This document shows positions 25,270 to 35,873 of a DNA stretch of 64,000 bases, one piece after another. Where the stretch lies: contig JBANSL010000009.1 of the NCBI GenBank assembly GCA_037127255.1, positions 28,030,475 through 28,094,474 on the forward strand, read 5' to 3'. The notes under the pieces were generated by a model. That model was not told where the DNA came from and made no database searches. It was given only the letters and a program-made list of their open reading frames with translations. The translations under genes and the position numbers were made by a program. Source of the DNA: Persicaria tinctoria (Eukaryota > Streptophyta > Magnoliopsida > Caryophyllales > Polygonaceae). Position 1 is the first letter of the stretch. Every line of letters begins with the position of its first letter.

Positions 25270-25424
25270 AACGGAAAAATTATTTCTGAGAAAAAAATGG
25301 AGAACTGAGAAAAAAATGAAGAAAGTTAGTGGGGCAGTTGAGATTAGAAGAACATGCGTCTCCCTTGCTCCCCTCTACACTCCCAACCAGTTGTGCCAAT
25401 GAAACAACTTTTCTATTACTAGCA

Positions 25425-25991
25425 TAGCCGGACGTGAGATTTTAGATGGTCGAGGCGAAATATAAAAAGGGGGTCCTTTACTATTAGTTTTTTGGAAATT
25501 TTTCTTTATCATTTCGTTGCTTTAGTTTAATTAATTAGCTATTTTTCTATGTAAAAAAACTCAATATGGGTGATTTTAAATAATTTTTTTATTTGTAATT
25601 TTAGATACTTATTTTTTTAGAAAGGGTTTGTGAAAATCTAAATATTTGTTTAAAAAGTGAATTTGCACAAGATAAAGGGAAATAAAATATTAAGAAAATT
25701 TTGTTTATTTTTCATAACCATATATAATGGATAATTTCTATTTTATTGGTGCTTTTTAGTGATTACTAAATGAAATTTTGGAAGAAAAAATGCAACAAAA
25801 TTAATAGAGAACAAAGAGAATTAAACATTGGACTAATTAATGAGAAAGAGTGAGGTTTTTAACTAATATACAATGACTTTAATTAAAATTATTAATAGAA
25901 AAATATATATGCCTAAAAAAATTGGGCCCTTTTCAATTTTGGGCCCGAGGCGGAGGCCTGTTTTGCTTCCCCTCAGGTCCGGTTCAATAAA
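25425..25991. mobile_element. non-autonomous hAT-like element, 567 bp
   Basis: The ends form an imperfect inverted repeat: TAGCCGGACGTGAG on the left and CTCAGGTCCGG near the right. Subterminal GAGGCG and GGCCCGAGGCGGAGGCC segments are common in plant hAT derivatives. The 11 bases TATTACTAGCA occur directly before (25414-25424) and again after (25992-26002) the element, consistent with an 8-bp target duplication that is extended by chance. No transposase is present. Confidence 0.55.
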
Positions 25992-26002
25992 TATTACTAG
26001 CA

Positions 26003-26480
26003 AAATGGGGTGGGCTGTGTAACACAGCCCTGCATCCATCCCTGCTTCGACCTCCAGTGATTGATTCAATTGAAGCCTTAAAGGTAATGTAAAATACATG
26101 ATTACTTGATTTTGGAGAGTATACAACCTTCGACCTTCCGGTAATAGCTGCCCTCGGTTGTTTTATACTCCCAACTTACAAGGATACAATACATATTATT
26201 TTGAAGAGTGCTTATCAGCTTATGGACAAAGATATAGCCATGTGTCATATATATTTATTCACTAAGTGAGAATTTTCGTTGATTAGTAAATATAAATGTA
26301 TATGACACCAATCACACAGTTTTTAAATGATTCAATTTGTCTGATTAGTTATATTGATTATAAATTGAGTTAGTGATTCAATTTTTATATTGATTACTAG
26401 AATGAAATTGATATTAAATAGAGATGAGCCTCCTGCTTAACCGGGTTTCAAACGCTAAACAAAATTATTGGTTCTTCTAG
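26003..26480. other. no recognised feature
   Basis: AT-rich DNA with no coding signal or clear repeat. Confidence 0.35.
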
Positions 26481-26499
26481 TGATGTTCGGCCCCTCGTT

Positions 26500-26775
26500 G
26501 TTGAGCTTGAGGTTCCTCCACTGCCCAACAGACAAGACTTCTCTTGCTTCGTCGCCACTACCGATCGTGGCTTTCGCATCTAAAACTCCGACCCCTTCCA
26601 CGAGATCTTTCACTGCACCTTCCTCGGCGATTTCGACACACCCGTCGATCTCTCCAATGGCAGCGAAGGCATCACCTCCATCCAAATGCTCTTCCACTGC
26701 AACATCCTAGCCGTTGTCAGAGGCGGTAATCGGCCTCAGTATCCCCCGACAAAGGTCATGATTTAGTGGCCTCAG
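26500..26775 (+). pseudogene. ATG18/WIPI-like WD40 autophagy protein fragment
   Basis: One plus-strand frame reads DFSCFVATTDRGFRI, stop, NSDPFHEIF and, further on, [20 protein letters not shown] and YPPTKVMI. This follows the conserved order of ATG18 beta-propeller proteins (CFAxGTDxGFRIYNCDPF, then EMLFRCNILALVGGG, then PPNKVMIWDD), which bind PI3P on autophagosome membranes. The tyrosine codon after FRI has become a stop, and a second stop interrupts the last motif. No introns are seen within the fragment. It is a dead fragment. Confidence 0.6.
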
Positions 26776-27766
26776 TACGCCCCCTATGCCTCCTCCAGAT
26801 ATTGCCATCGTCGTTCAGCTTTTATATCAGAAAATTGAGAGATTGGGGAAATGGTTATTTTTTAGAGTTTGATCTACCTAGTAAATATTTTTTGAAGAGT
26901 AAAAGGGTTGGTGTGCAATTTACCTATATTATATCATGCTAATAGACGTTTTCTGTCTAGCCTATAGACTATGTTATCTTTTTTATATTTCAAAATGAAA
27001 AATAATTTTTTTTAAATATTCTTAATTAAATATTTTTGTGATGTAAGGAGTGGAGAAGGGAATATTGTAGAATGTTGTAGAGCATCCCTATTGGTTTCTA
27101 GAGGTTGAAAGTCGGCAAGAATGCAAGAATTATTCATAGATTGGTCTACCAAGCTAAGGGTCGTTTGGTTAAACACGAGAAGTCTAATTATCGGGAAGTT
27201 CACTTCTTATGAACTCAATTCTTATATATAAACGGTAAATCATGGGAATTGAGAAAATGTATTTGCTTACATTTTGGATTACAAGAATTAAAATGAGGAA
27301 ACTAGAAAGTTTCAATTAAAAAAGTTGAAAGCAGAACTTAACTAGGAGAACTAGATAAGTAAACTTCCTCAAAAATGGAAACATTTAAATTCTCAGTAAT
27401 TCAACTTTCTGTTTTTTATAATTCGTGACAAAAAAATCAACCAAACTCATATATTACCTCTACTTTGTGAAATTTTCTACTTTCTGGATTTTTATTGCCA
27501 ACCAAATTAACGAGTCCCAAGTATGAAAATATAAAGAAAAATACTTCTTCTATTTAAAAATATATCCTTTTTATATATGTATTTTAATAAGCTAAAAACT
27601 ATTACAGAAAAATAAAAAAAAATTGTATCATTTATCGCTCTACCAAGAGTCTTGACATATATACAACTATACAAGTCTTCGACCCCATTTACAATGGCCT
27701 CTCAAATAGAGGAAAAATTAAAAAACAAAAATTGTGTCCCCATCTAAGGGAAGATAGTCACCCAAA
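26776..27766. other. no recognised feature
   Basis: AT-rich DNA with only short open frames and no family match. Confidence 0.35.
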
Positions 27767-28147
27767 TGATTGGGAGGCAGACCCATCATCATATGCTATG
27801 AAAAGTTAGGAAAGCAGAGCGCCCTCAAAGCTGAAGCGCTTGCCTTAAAATTGGGGGTCCAACACACCTTGAGACTCCGGATAGACAAACTTCATGTCGA
27901 GGGAGATTCCAACATCATCATAAATTATCTAAACAACCGTATCAAATGCCCTTGGGAAATCGAACTTATATTATATGACATCAAAACTCTTCTATCGACC
28001 TTGAGAGAAGTTACCTTCTTTCATGTTCCCCGAAATGGCAATAGGGTGGCTGATAAGGTTGCACATCTTTGTCACTCTGCCAGGGGTGTCGATATCTACA
28101 ATAACTCAGGTCTCTCTGACCTCATCCGAAAAGATGCTGCCGTGTAG
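27767..28147 (+). pseudogene. RNase H-like (RVT_3-type) domain fragment
   Basis: A frame open for 125 codons contains ALKAEALALKLGVQHTLRLR, LHVEGDSNIIINYLNNR, CPWEIELILYDI and VTFFHVPRNGNRVADKVAHL. These are the ordered motifs of the plant RNase H-like domain found in LINE-derived proteins (catalytic E in KAEA, D in EGDS, and D in RVADKVA). The N-terminal strand with the first catalytic aspartate is absent, and no conventional start codon is convincing. It is probably the 3' end of an L1-type element or of a derived host gene. Confidence 0.7.
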
Positions 28148-28770
28148 AGCTCGCTCGCCCGAATTCTTTCCTAATAAAAAAAAAAAGTCACCCAACCCCT
28201 TGACCCATGTGCCTTCTAATGAAAACGATTGTCGTCTTACGAATTTTAGCAATTGAGATTACCTATAAACCTTATGCAACACTTTATATGACACTATCGT
28301 AATTGGTCGATTGATTTTTGAATTAAATAGAAAAATATTTTTATTAATAAATAAAATAATATAAAATTTAGTTTATCTTTTTTGGTTCGAAAATTTTAAT
28401 TTATCTAATCAAAATAGTAATACCTAAAGAATATATATAATTCTTTAGATGAGAACCATTTTGAATGAGGTATCACTAGCTCTCTGCTTAAAATTAGGGT
28501 ATTCAATTAATTTTTGGAGAAATTCAATTAATTCATGATCTTAGTCTAAATTATAATTTTAGTAATTTAAAAAAAAAAAAGGGATTAATTCAAAAAACAA
28601 ATTTAATATTAGTAATATATATACACTACTTTAATTGCTTTTTCAAACCATGAGCGGGTTTAATTCAAAACATTTAATTATCTGAAATTTTACTATTATT
28701 TTATAATATTAATTTAACATATTATTAAGATTTAATTTATAAAAAACCACGCCATGACGCGGGGATAATA
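28148..28770. other. no recognised feature
   Basis: AT-rich sequence leading into a Helitron-type 3' end. Confidence 0.35.
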
Positions 28771-28774
28771 CTAG
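28745..28774 (+). mobile_element. Helitron 3' terminus (plus strand)
   Basis: ACGCCATGACGCGG (degenerate hairpin) is followed by GGATAATACTAG and then T. This is the same layout as the two minus-strand Helitron ends in the window. The matching 5' end upstream could not be fixed, so the extent is unknown. Confidence 0.6.
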
Positions 28775-28919
28775 TAACAATTTTGTGTTACAAGCTATTT
28801 GTTCATGAGTTTTAGCTAACTAAAAGATGAATCCAAAATCTAATCAAAATTAACTTGTTAAAATAAGGTAAGATACAATTGTGATGGATGAATTTTACTA
28901 AAGAAAAATTATACTTTCT

Positions 28920-28990
28920 CCGATTATTATTATCATTATCCTTATCATAACAATAATAATATTGTTGTTGTTGTTGTTATTATTTATTAT
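28920..28990. repeat. TTA/TTG trinucleotide-rich simple repeat
   Basis: Impure runs of TTATTA, AATAAT and TTGTTG. Confidence 0.8.
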
Positions 28991-29089
28991 GGTCAGCTCA
29001 TTATGTATTATTGATAGAGATAGAATTCTCACTAATGGGTACAAAATTCAATCCAGTTCGATACAATTACGGTATGTATAAATAAAGGA

Positions 29090-29131
29090 TATGTATCACT
29101 ACCTGCTTCACAAATTTCATTGGTCCACCTG
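29090..29131 (+). repeat. left terminal inverted repeat
   Basis: It pairs with the reverse complement of 32414-32455, with about three mismatches over the conserved part. Confidence 0.7.
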
Positions 29132-30390
29132 GACTCATTTTTCATTCTTTTTTTTTTTTGAAATAAAAAAACCATCGAGAGGGTAAAAAAACTGCATAGT
29201 AAAAAAAAGAAAAAAAACACTTGCCCTCTTTTCCATATCTGCCGTTTCAGAGCTTCAAGAAAGAGGCGATGGTTCTCTTCCATGTCGCTGTGTTCGACGA
29301 TGGAGCAATTTGGACTTTGTTGTCGCTATCCTTGTTCGACGATGAAACCAGGAGGCAAATCCATCCGCCTACGAAGCCAGGAGACGAAGCCGCCACCGCC
29401 AAATCTGGAAGAGTGAAGCTGACGATGACGAATCTGGTCGGCAAAGCCGATGAGAATAAAGAGGTTTTGGTTCTCTGCGATTATTTTACTTTGGATTTCA
29501 AAGTTTCCCAGTAATCCAATTTATTGAATTTGCTAAAATTAGTCTAGGTGGTTGATTTAGGTTTTAGGGTTCTAATACTTAGATTTCATAGAATTTGTTT
29601 TTACCATTATTCAATTTAGGCTGTTAATTTCGTGGTTGCTTGAGTTGTTCGAACAACCAGAGATTTGTGTTTGTTCTCATGTTCGTAGATGTGCAAATTG
29701 AGTAGCACATAGCTTAGCAAAAATTGACATGGTCGAGTCTTCTATAATCTTTGATGATGTTGGACTGTTGCCACCAGATGTAAATGCCTTGATTTGGGCA
29801 GAAGCTTCAAGCTAATGCAATTTGTTGTGTTTTGATTAAAAAAAAATGGAAATCGATCTCAGAGTCCAGTTTAATCTTCTCATATTCAATATCTTTGTTT
29901 AACTAATTGCTTAGACTTTCTGAATAGGATTTGAAAAAGAAAGAAAATGAGCTGCAGGCTAAAGAGTTGCAGGCTAAATCGATTTCAGAAGCTTCAATCA
30001 AGCTAATGTTTGGATAGATTTTTGCAAGCACTGTTGTGGGCCTGTGTATGCATGTTTCAGAATTGTTTGAGGTTCATAAATATTTGGATAATTGTTGGAG
30101 AATAGCTCGTTATGTGGTGAAATGATAAGAAATATGTCACTTTGTCCCTCTTGTTGTTGATTGTGAATTGGGATTTATTCTCTGCTATTCTATTGGTAAT
30201 ATTGTTTCTCCACTTTGTTTCAAGTTTAGTGTGCAAAATCTTAATCTCTTCTATTCTTTTGATTTACTGTCATGTTATAACTTAGCTTGGTTATTCTTGT
30301 TTTATGGGTGAACTTACAGAGTTCAAATTGATTGTTTTAGTTCATTTAAGATTATTTATTAGTGTTGTCATGACACCACTAATAAAGCTT

Positions 30391-30460
30391 GGCTTATTAG
30401 CTCAATGGTAGAGTATTGTGCTTCGGCACAAAGATGTGGGTTCGAATCCCATATAAGCCT
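30391..30460 (+). ncRNA. tRNA-like sequence with a UUCG tetraloop in place of the anticodon loop
   Basis: A perfect 7-bp acceptor stem (GGCTTAT/ATAAGCC), a D arm (GCTC-AATGGTA-GAGT) and a T arm (GTGGG-TTCGAAT-CCCAT) fold as in a normal tRNA. The anticodon arm is one base short and folds as TTGTGC-TTCG-GCACAA, a six-pair stem with a UUCG tetraloop. A 6-base loop on a 5-bp stem is the other reading. A decoding tRNA needs a 7-base loop, so this is unlikely to serve in translation. The boxes for RNA polymerase III are intact, so it may be transcribed. No oligo-T terminator lies close by. Confidence 0.6.
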
Positions 30461-31423
30461 GAATAACCTATCTACATAGATTAAGAGTAGTTGTGAGTGT
30501 AGAAGGAAAATGCCCAAATACATGATAGTCATAAAAAATCTGTAAACCATCAGAGTAAACGTTCTGTTTGATGTATCTGTTGTAGGTATAGTTCCTCCAG
30601 TCATCCTATGTTATTTTTCAGATTGTTCTTCCTTGCGATCTTGTTATCTAAAGATCTGTAAACCATCAAAGTAAACATTTCAAAGTCCGGCATAGTCATA
30701 AAAATTTTTGTTTACATAAAAGAAATTAAAATGAGAACTTTTTTTCAGGAATGGTTCTAGCAAGATGTAGGGAAAGAAGATTAGCAGCTCTTCAACTCAT
30801 TACAAATCAAATGCTCTTGCTTTTGGTTGATGTTGGTTAACGTAGAGTCTCTGAAGGTGTATTCTTGCAATTGGGATAAGATGGTTTCATCCTTCCTAGC
30901 TTCCTCGTCCTAATTGGTTTTATACTATGAACATTGGAGATTTTTATGCAGTTGAGATCATATAGGTCAGATTGTTGGTAAAACCCAAATAGCTTAATCC
31001 TTGTATTTTGGAGAAAGGCTTCATGCTTGCATATTTTGCTAGTAAATCCTAACCTAAGGACTCTATTCAAGCTTCACAATCTTTTAGCTAGGAACCTGGC
31101 ATCCTCCCCAATAAACAGACCCCTGTGCAACTTTGGCAAGGGCTGACGCGACTAATCCTTAGTCAGCAGCATAGAGCAAAACAGCTAGACTACCATGAAT
31201 TCCAAGGCAAAAAATGTGAGCTTGCTATTATCATTTTGTATGGTAGCATCGACAATGTAGTTGCACAAACAACAGCTTGGACAAAAGGCTTTATTTTGGT
31301 CCATACTCTAAGGATTATAGAATAATATTTGCAAGAAAAGCCATAACCTGACTCATGAAAGCAAAGTGAGCAAACACATGTGATAGCTAAAACATATAAC
31401 CTAACATATTATGCTAAACCAAA

Positions 31424-31493
31424 TGCCTATACGGGATTTGAACCCGCATCCTTGTGCGTAAGCACATCGCTCTACCACTTGAGCTAATAGGCT
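31424..31493 (-). ncRNA. tRNA-like sequence, minus strand
   Basis: It reads AGCCTAT TA GCTC AAGTGG and onward, with D arm GCTC/GAGC, T arm GCGGG-TTCAAAT-CCCGT and acceptor pairing GCCTAT/ATAGGC. The middle arm is TGTGC-TTAC-GCACA, again one base shorter than a normal anticodon arm. It is clearly related to the sequence at 30391 and lies in the opposite orientation. It is a probable tRNA-derived element rather than a functional tRNA gene. Confidence 0.55.
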
Positions 31494-32413
31494 TAAAATA
31501 CACACGCCTAATTGGATTCAACAACCAAAACAATCCAAATTGGTAACATCAGCAACATTTATTCAACTGAAACAAAGACCAAACAAGCAAGAAAGAACAC
31601 CAGCAAAAAAATCGATAAGCAAATCGATTTGAACCCCAAATATGCAATTTTTAACGACTGTTTCACACTGTCTACCATTTGAGCTAATGTTGCATCTTGG
31701 AAGCACCAGCAGAAAAAGATCCAAAGAAGAAATTACTTTCAGCAGCCCATCAGTTTTCCATTTAGGGTTATTGCTCAAGATTTGCTTCCAAACTCTCATC
31801 CCCAACCAAACAGCCATAGAGTTTGATAACAGGAAAAAAAATAACTCAAATTCCAGCAGGTGGATCGAATGAACAAGAAAATAGGAAAGCGAATCCTAAA
31901 ATTGGAGCACAACTTCAGTCCAATTCAATAGAATCGAAGAATTCCCTTAATCAGTAAAATTCAAACTTAAACTAGAATTGAAGAACCCTAAAAAATCGAT
32001 AAGCAAATCGAAGGTTAACCATAAGCACCAAATTCTTGCCAATAAAGAAAATTTTGCGAATTAAAACAAATTAATCGTACCTAATCAAAGCTTCAATTGA
32101 TTAGAAATTCGCCTCCCATGTTTCCCCTTCGTATTCCCTTCTTTGTCGTCTCAAGGGAGAGCCGCACACACCAATCTCACATTCTTTGTAATAGGTCGAA
32201 GCCTCAGGGAAAATCTTGTTCGGTTTCACCTTTGTGGTAGGTCGAAGATTCAACGAAGACCATTGACGAGCTTGATTTCGCCAGCCCCGCCAAGCGTCGG
32301 CGCCTCTCTCTTCTCTGGCTAACTGAATTTAGGTTAAAGCCTAAAGGGATTAAAGAAATTACAGTAAAAGAAGGGGCTGCTAAAAAAATAAAAAAATTAA
32401 GAAAATGGCTTGA

Positions 32414-32455
32414 CAGGTGGACCAATAAAATTTGTGAAGTAGGCAGTGATACATA
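32414..32455 (-). repeat. right terminal inverted repeat
   Basis: Read on the minus strand it starts TATGTATCACTGCCTACTTC and matches the left repeat. Confidence 0.7.
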
Positions 32456-34489
32456 GGCTGAAGCAGAGGATCCGCATTGGGAGTAAGGGGGAACATTCAT
32501 CCCTCATTTTATCCGACAAGTTACTTATTCTACTCGTCGATAACTTCATTTTGATATATTATAAACCTCAATCCAATACCCAAGTAACAAGTTATGGATG
32601 TTTGAAAATTAAACACCAATTAATTACTTGAATTTTTTTTTAATAAAGCAGGATACTTTTATATTTTACTTAACTTGATATTTTGATTGAAACGTTTCTA
32701 GAAAATCATCAATATTTATTACCTCACTTTGATGACATGCCCATATTTCATAAGAATAGGGTGGATAATACCTATATAAATATAATCTGGAAAAAAGCAT
32801 GGGGTAAATCTTTTGTTAAGAATTAATTCAGTGTGTGAATCTTCGCGACTGGTTATTCTATTGTTCAATCGTTGTTGTGAAAAGTAACTTAAGATGATCG
32901 GTTTATCCAAGAAACGATTCCTTTTCGCTTCGATCGAGATACTTGAGAACTCAACTCCGGAAGATAATTGTAGAGCTCATCGTTTTCTCTCAGAGAATCG
33001 GTCCCGAATTATGAAGCGGAGGGGGTATTTAGTACTCTGGAATGAGAAGTCGGCAAGACCTCATGGGGGAATCACGATACGTGGACCAATGGGAGGCAGC
33101 CAGTGTGATGGAGCATAAAGCCCACTTTCACCAGCATGACTTGGTGTTGTCATAGTATGACCGACGTCGTTTGAGATGGTAAGCGTCGTGTATAGCGAAC
33201 CAATGATCACCTGACAACGAGACAAGCAGGTGGCTCCTTAGTCGGTTCTGATTTATATGATCATGATTAGAGAGCGATAAGTGACCGATAGTGAACAGTT
33301 CTTTCTGATCGCGAATGTTTTGAGTAAGAATCTTCTTACTTGATCGCGAACAGACTTTTTACCCCTGCTATAAACTCATGACATAAGATCAAGATACTTC
33401 AAATAAATGAGCTATTGATGTTGATCGCATATGGATCTTTCCATACTTGCTATTTCTCGCGTAATGACCTATTTATAACGTACTTATGTATTTTTAGAGG
33501 TGGCTATTTGTTGGGATATCATCATTGATAATATAATTCATCTTAAGAGCTTCGAAACAAAAAGTTATACTACCAAATTCAACAATTATATAAACTTTTG
33601 TACGTTTATTTTTTTTTATATCCTGTCACGATGACTCACACGTTATTGCATCCTAAGAGAACAAGAAGTTACATATTAAATCATTAAGTTTCAAATAGTG
33701 TCTTTTTGGACAAAAACAATGCTGTTATAGATTGAAACAACATCGTTTGTTCGTTTAAAGAGGAAAAATATACAATAATTAATGACACAGGTTTAAACTA
33801 CAATGTTGTCATGTTGAACTAAAATGTTGTCGTATTGAACTAAAACATTGTCGTTTTAAATAAAAATGTCACTATTTTGAACTAAAAAATATGTTATTTT
33901 GGAGTAAAACATCAATGTTTTCCCCCAATTAAGTTTTTGGCCCTGTCACTAGGAATGTTGAATATAAAACTGGGTAATTATATATACGGTTTTTCTATCC
34001 TATGTCCTTGAATAAGAAGCCAAATTGAGAAACATTTTCCTTATATACACCCGATTTAGTCATTTTTAAATTAGATTATAGAATTCACCAATTTTCTTTT
34101 GCAATTTTCTTTCTCAATTAAGTATTGTTATTCTATAACCTTAGGGCACATAAGAACCGATATATATAATACCCAAATTGCTAGGGAGTATGCTGTTATG
34201 TTTGACCATCTTTTATTTCATATTTTCTACTCTTAAACCATGTATAGAAAGTATGAAGTATCAAATATATAGTAGTAATTAAAATACTCCTTTTAGAGTT
34301 TTACAATCAGTTAACCGACTTTCTTGCTAGGATCTCCTAGCACATGGGCACCATATATCCACCCGACAAATCCTCAGGCCCCTTACGGTAAGGTGACTTG
34401 GAAGATGGAATAATTCGGGAACTGTAAAATTTTGGAACGGAATATGTGCATCATCCATCAGTAATCATGTGCGCTTTGTTATTTTTGTG
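32456..34489. other. no recognised gene; unassigned sequence
   Basis: No family match on either strand. A string resembling a polypurine tract (TTTTTAGAGGTGG) occurs at 33493-33505, but no LTR could be paired with it. At 33780-33910 a degenerate short repeat (TTGAACTAAAA/TGTTGTC words) is visible. Confidence 0.35.
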
Positions 34490-34494
34490 ATTCT

Positions 34495-34849
34495 GGTCGG
34501 AGTTAATGCATATAGAAGGTGGGTTTTAAGGAAGGTACCCTTTGGACTTCCCACATCTCATATGGAAAGTTCAAGGGTACCCTAAAAGGTTTTTAAGGAG
34601 TCTCTTCCAATACATACATTGAGAAGTTGAGGAGGAGATTGGGCACCCACACGCGCGCCCGCTGCCGTCCGGCTGGGCTCGGAGTTAATTTTTTGCGGAA
34701 AAAATTATTCTTTGAGGTCAAAGATATTACGGATTAGCTTGTTCGTGCTTATCCGCGAATATCTGTTTTTTCACTGGAAAATTATCTTTTCCGAAATCTT
34801 TTAAAACTGTTTTGGATGAGCTCAAATCTTCTGTTGATAGACTCGAATC
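34495..34849 (+). repeat. truncated 5' LTR of the copia element
   Basis: It matches 49122-49490 of the 3' LTR, with a divergent stretch around 34680-34745. The match ends abruptly at 34849, after ACTCGAATC. The rest of the LTR, the primer binding site and the gag start are deleted. Confidence 0.85.
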
Positions 34850-35873
34850 GCCTCTGTTCGACCTGCTGCTGATCCAGAAGTCTGCTAAGACTATCTGGGA
34901 AACCCTAGACAAGAAGTACGGCACTAATGATGCTGGGAAGCGCAAGTCCGTGACTGGACAGTGGATCCAGTTCAAGATGGTGGACGACAAACCTATCATG
35001 GAGCAGGTGCATGAGTACGAGAATTTGGTAGCGGATATACTGGCTGAAGGGATGAAGATGTGCGAAGTTCTTCAGGCGAACGTCCTGATTGAGAAATTGC
35101 CTGAGTCATGGGCACGCTGCCGCAATCACCTCAAACACAAAAAGAAAGACCTTACGTTGGAGGAACTCGTCAGCCATCTGAAGATTGAGGAAGCAAACCG
35201 GCTAAAGGAGAAGGAGACCTCCAACACTGTTGCTGACACGGTAAAAGCTAACATTGTTGAAACTCCGCAGGTCAACAAGAAAGGCAATAAGCCGCCTTTC
35301 AACAAGAAGAACAAGAAGGGCCCTGGAGGACAAAACAACAAGCCTGCGAAGTTCAAGAAGAACAACAATGGAGAGAAGCAGAACAACACATGCTGCTATG
35401 TGTGTGGTCGACAAGGCCACAGGGCGTTCCATTGCCGTGAGAGGAAGGATGCTCAGTATGCTGTCCAGAAGAACAACGGATGGCAGGAAAAAGGCATTGC
35501 AAACGTCACTGAAGGTGTTGCTCCTGAAATCATTGTTGCAGTGGTCACTGAAGCTAACATCATTGGGAGCATGACCGAATGGATTGTGGACACTGCGGCC
35601 ACAAAGCACTTCTGCGCCAACAGAGGCGAATTGTTTGTTTTGCAAACTGTTGTTGATTATGCTAATATAGCTTCTACTTCCGCTTATATCGTTGTTGATG
35701 TTGATCTTTGGCATGCTAGATTAGGTCATGTGAATGTTGAATATGTGAACAAACTGCATAAAATGGGCCTAATCTCAAACTTGGGTAATAATGATCATAA
35801 AAAATGTGAACTTTGTGTGGAAGCTAAATTCACCAAGAAGCCTTTCAAACCTGTAACAAAGAGGTCCACATAA
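34812..35873 (+). pseudogene. copia gag-protease-integrase N-terminal part
   Basis: A frame of 353 codons. About the first 12 residues are LTR-derived, with no ATG start. A UBN2-type gag follows (roughly residues 25-135), then a zinc knuckle CYVCGRQGHRAFHC (C195, C198, H203, C208). The protease motif WIVDTAATKH has its aspartate at residue 260. The protease is cut short: residue 275 jumps almost directly to the integrase zinc-binding segment LWHARLGH...CELC (H301, H306, C332, C335), with no frameshift. A single TAA at 35871-35873 separates this from the integrase core, which continues in the same frame. The product cannot be functional. Confidence 0.88.

Larger units (their letters stand above)
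29090..32455. mobile_element. terminal-inverted-repeat element of 3.4 kb, superfamily uncertain
   Basis: About 40 bases at 29090-29131 (TATGTATCACTACCTGCTTC, later TTGGTCCACCT) recur as an imperfect inverted repeat at 32414-32455. No target duplication is evident and no transposase was found. The length of the repeat and the gene-free interior suggest a non-autonomous Mutator-like element, but this is only inference. The interior holds two tRNA-like sequences in opposite orientation and unrecognised short frames, such as 29221-29514. Confidence 0.5.

Noticed and set aside
30391..30460. Functional tRNA gene
   Set aside because: The anticodon arm is one base short with a tetraloop-like fold, so a decoding tRNA is unlikely. 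Kept as tRNA-like only.
33493..33530. Polypurine-like string followed by TGTTGGGATATC, suggesting a 3' LTR start
   Set aside because: No partner LTR, primer site or target duplication could be found.
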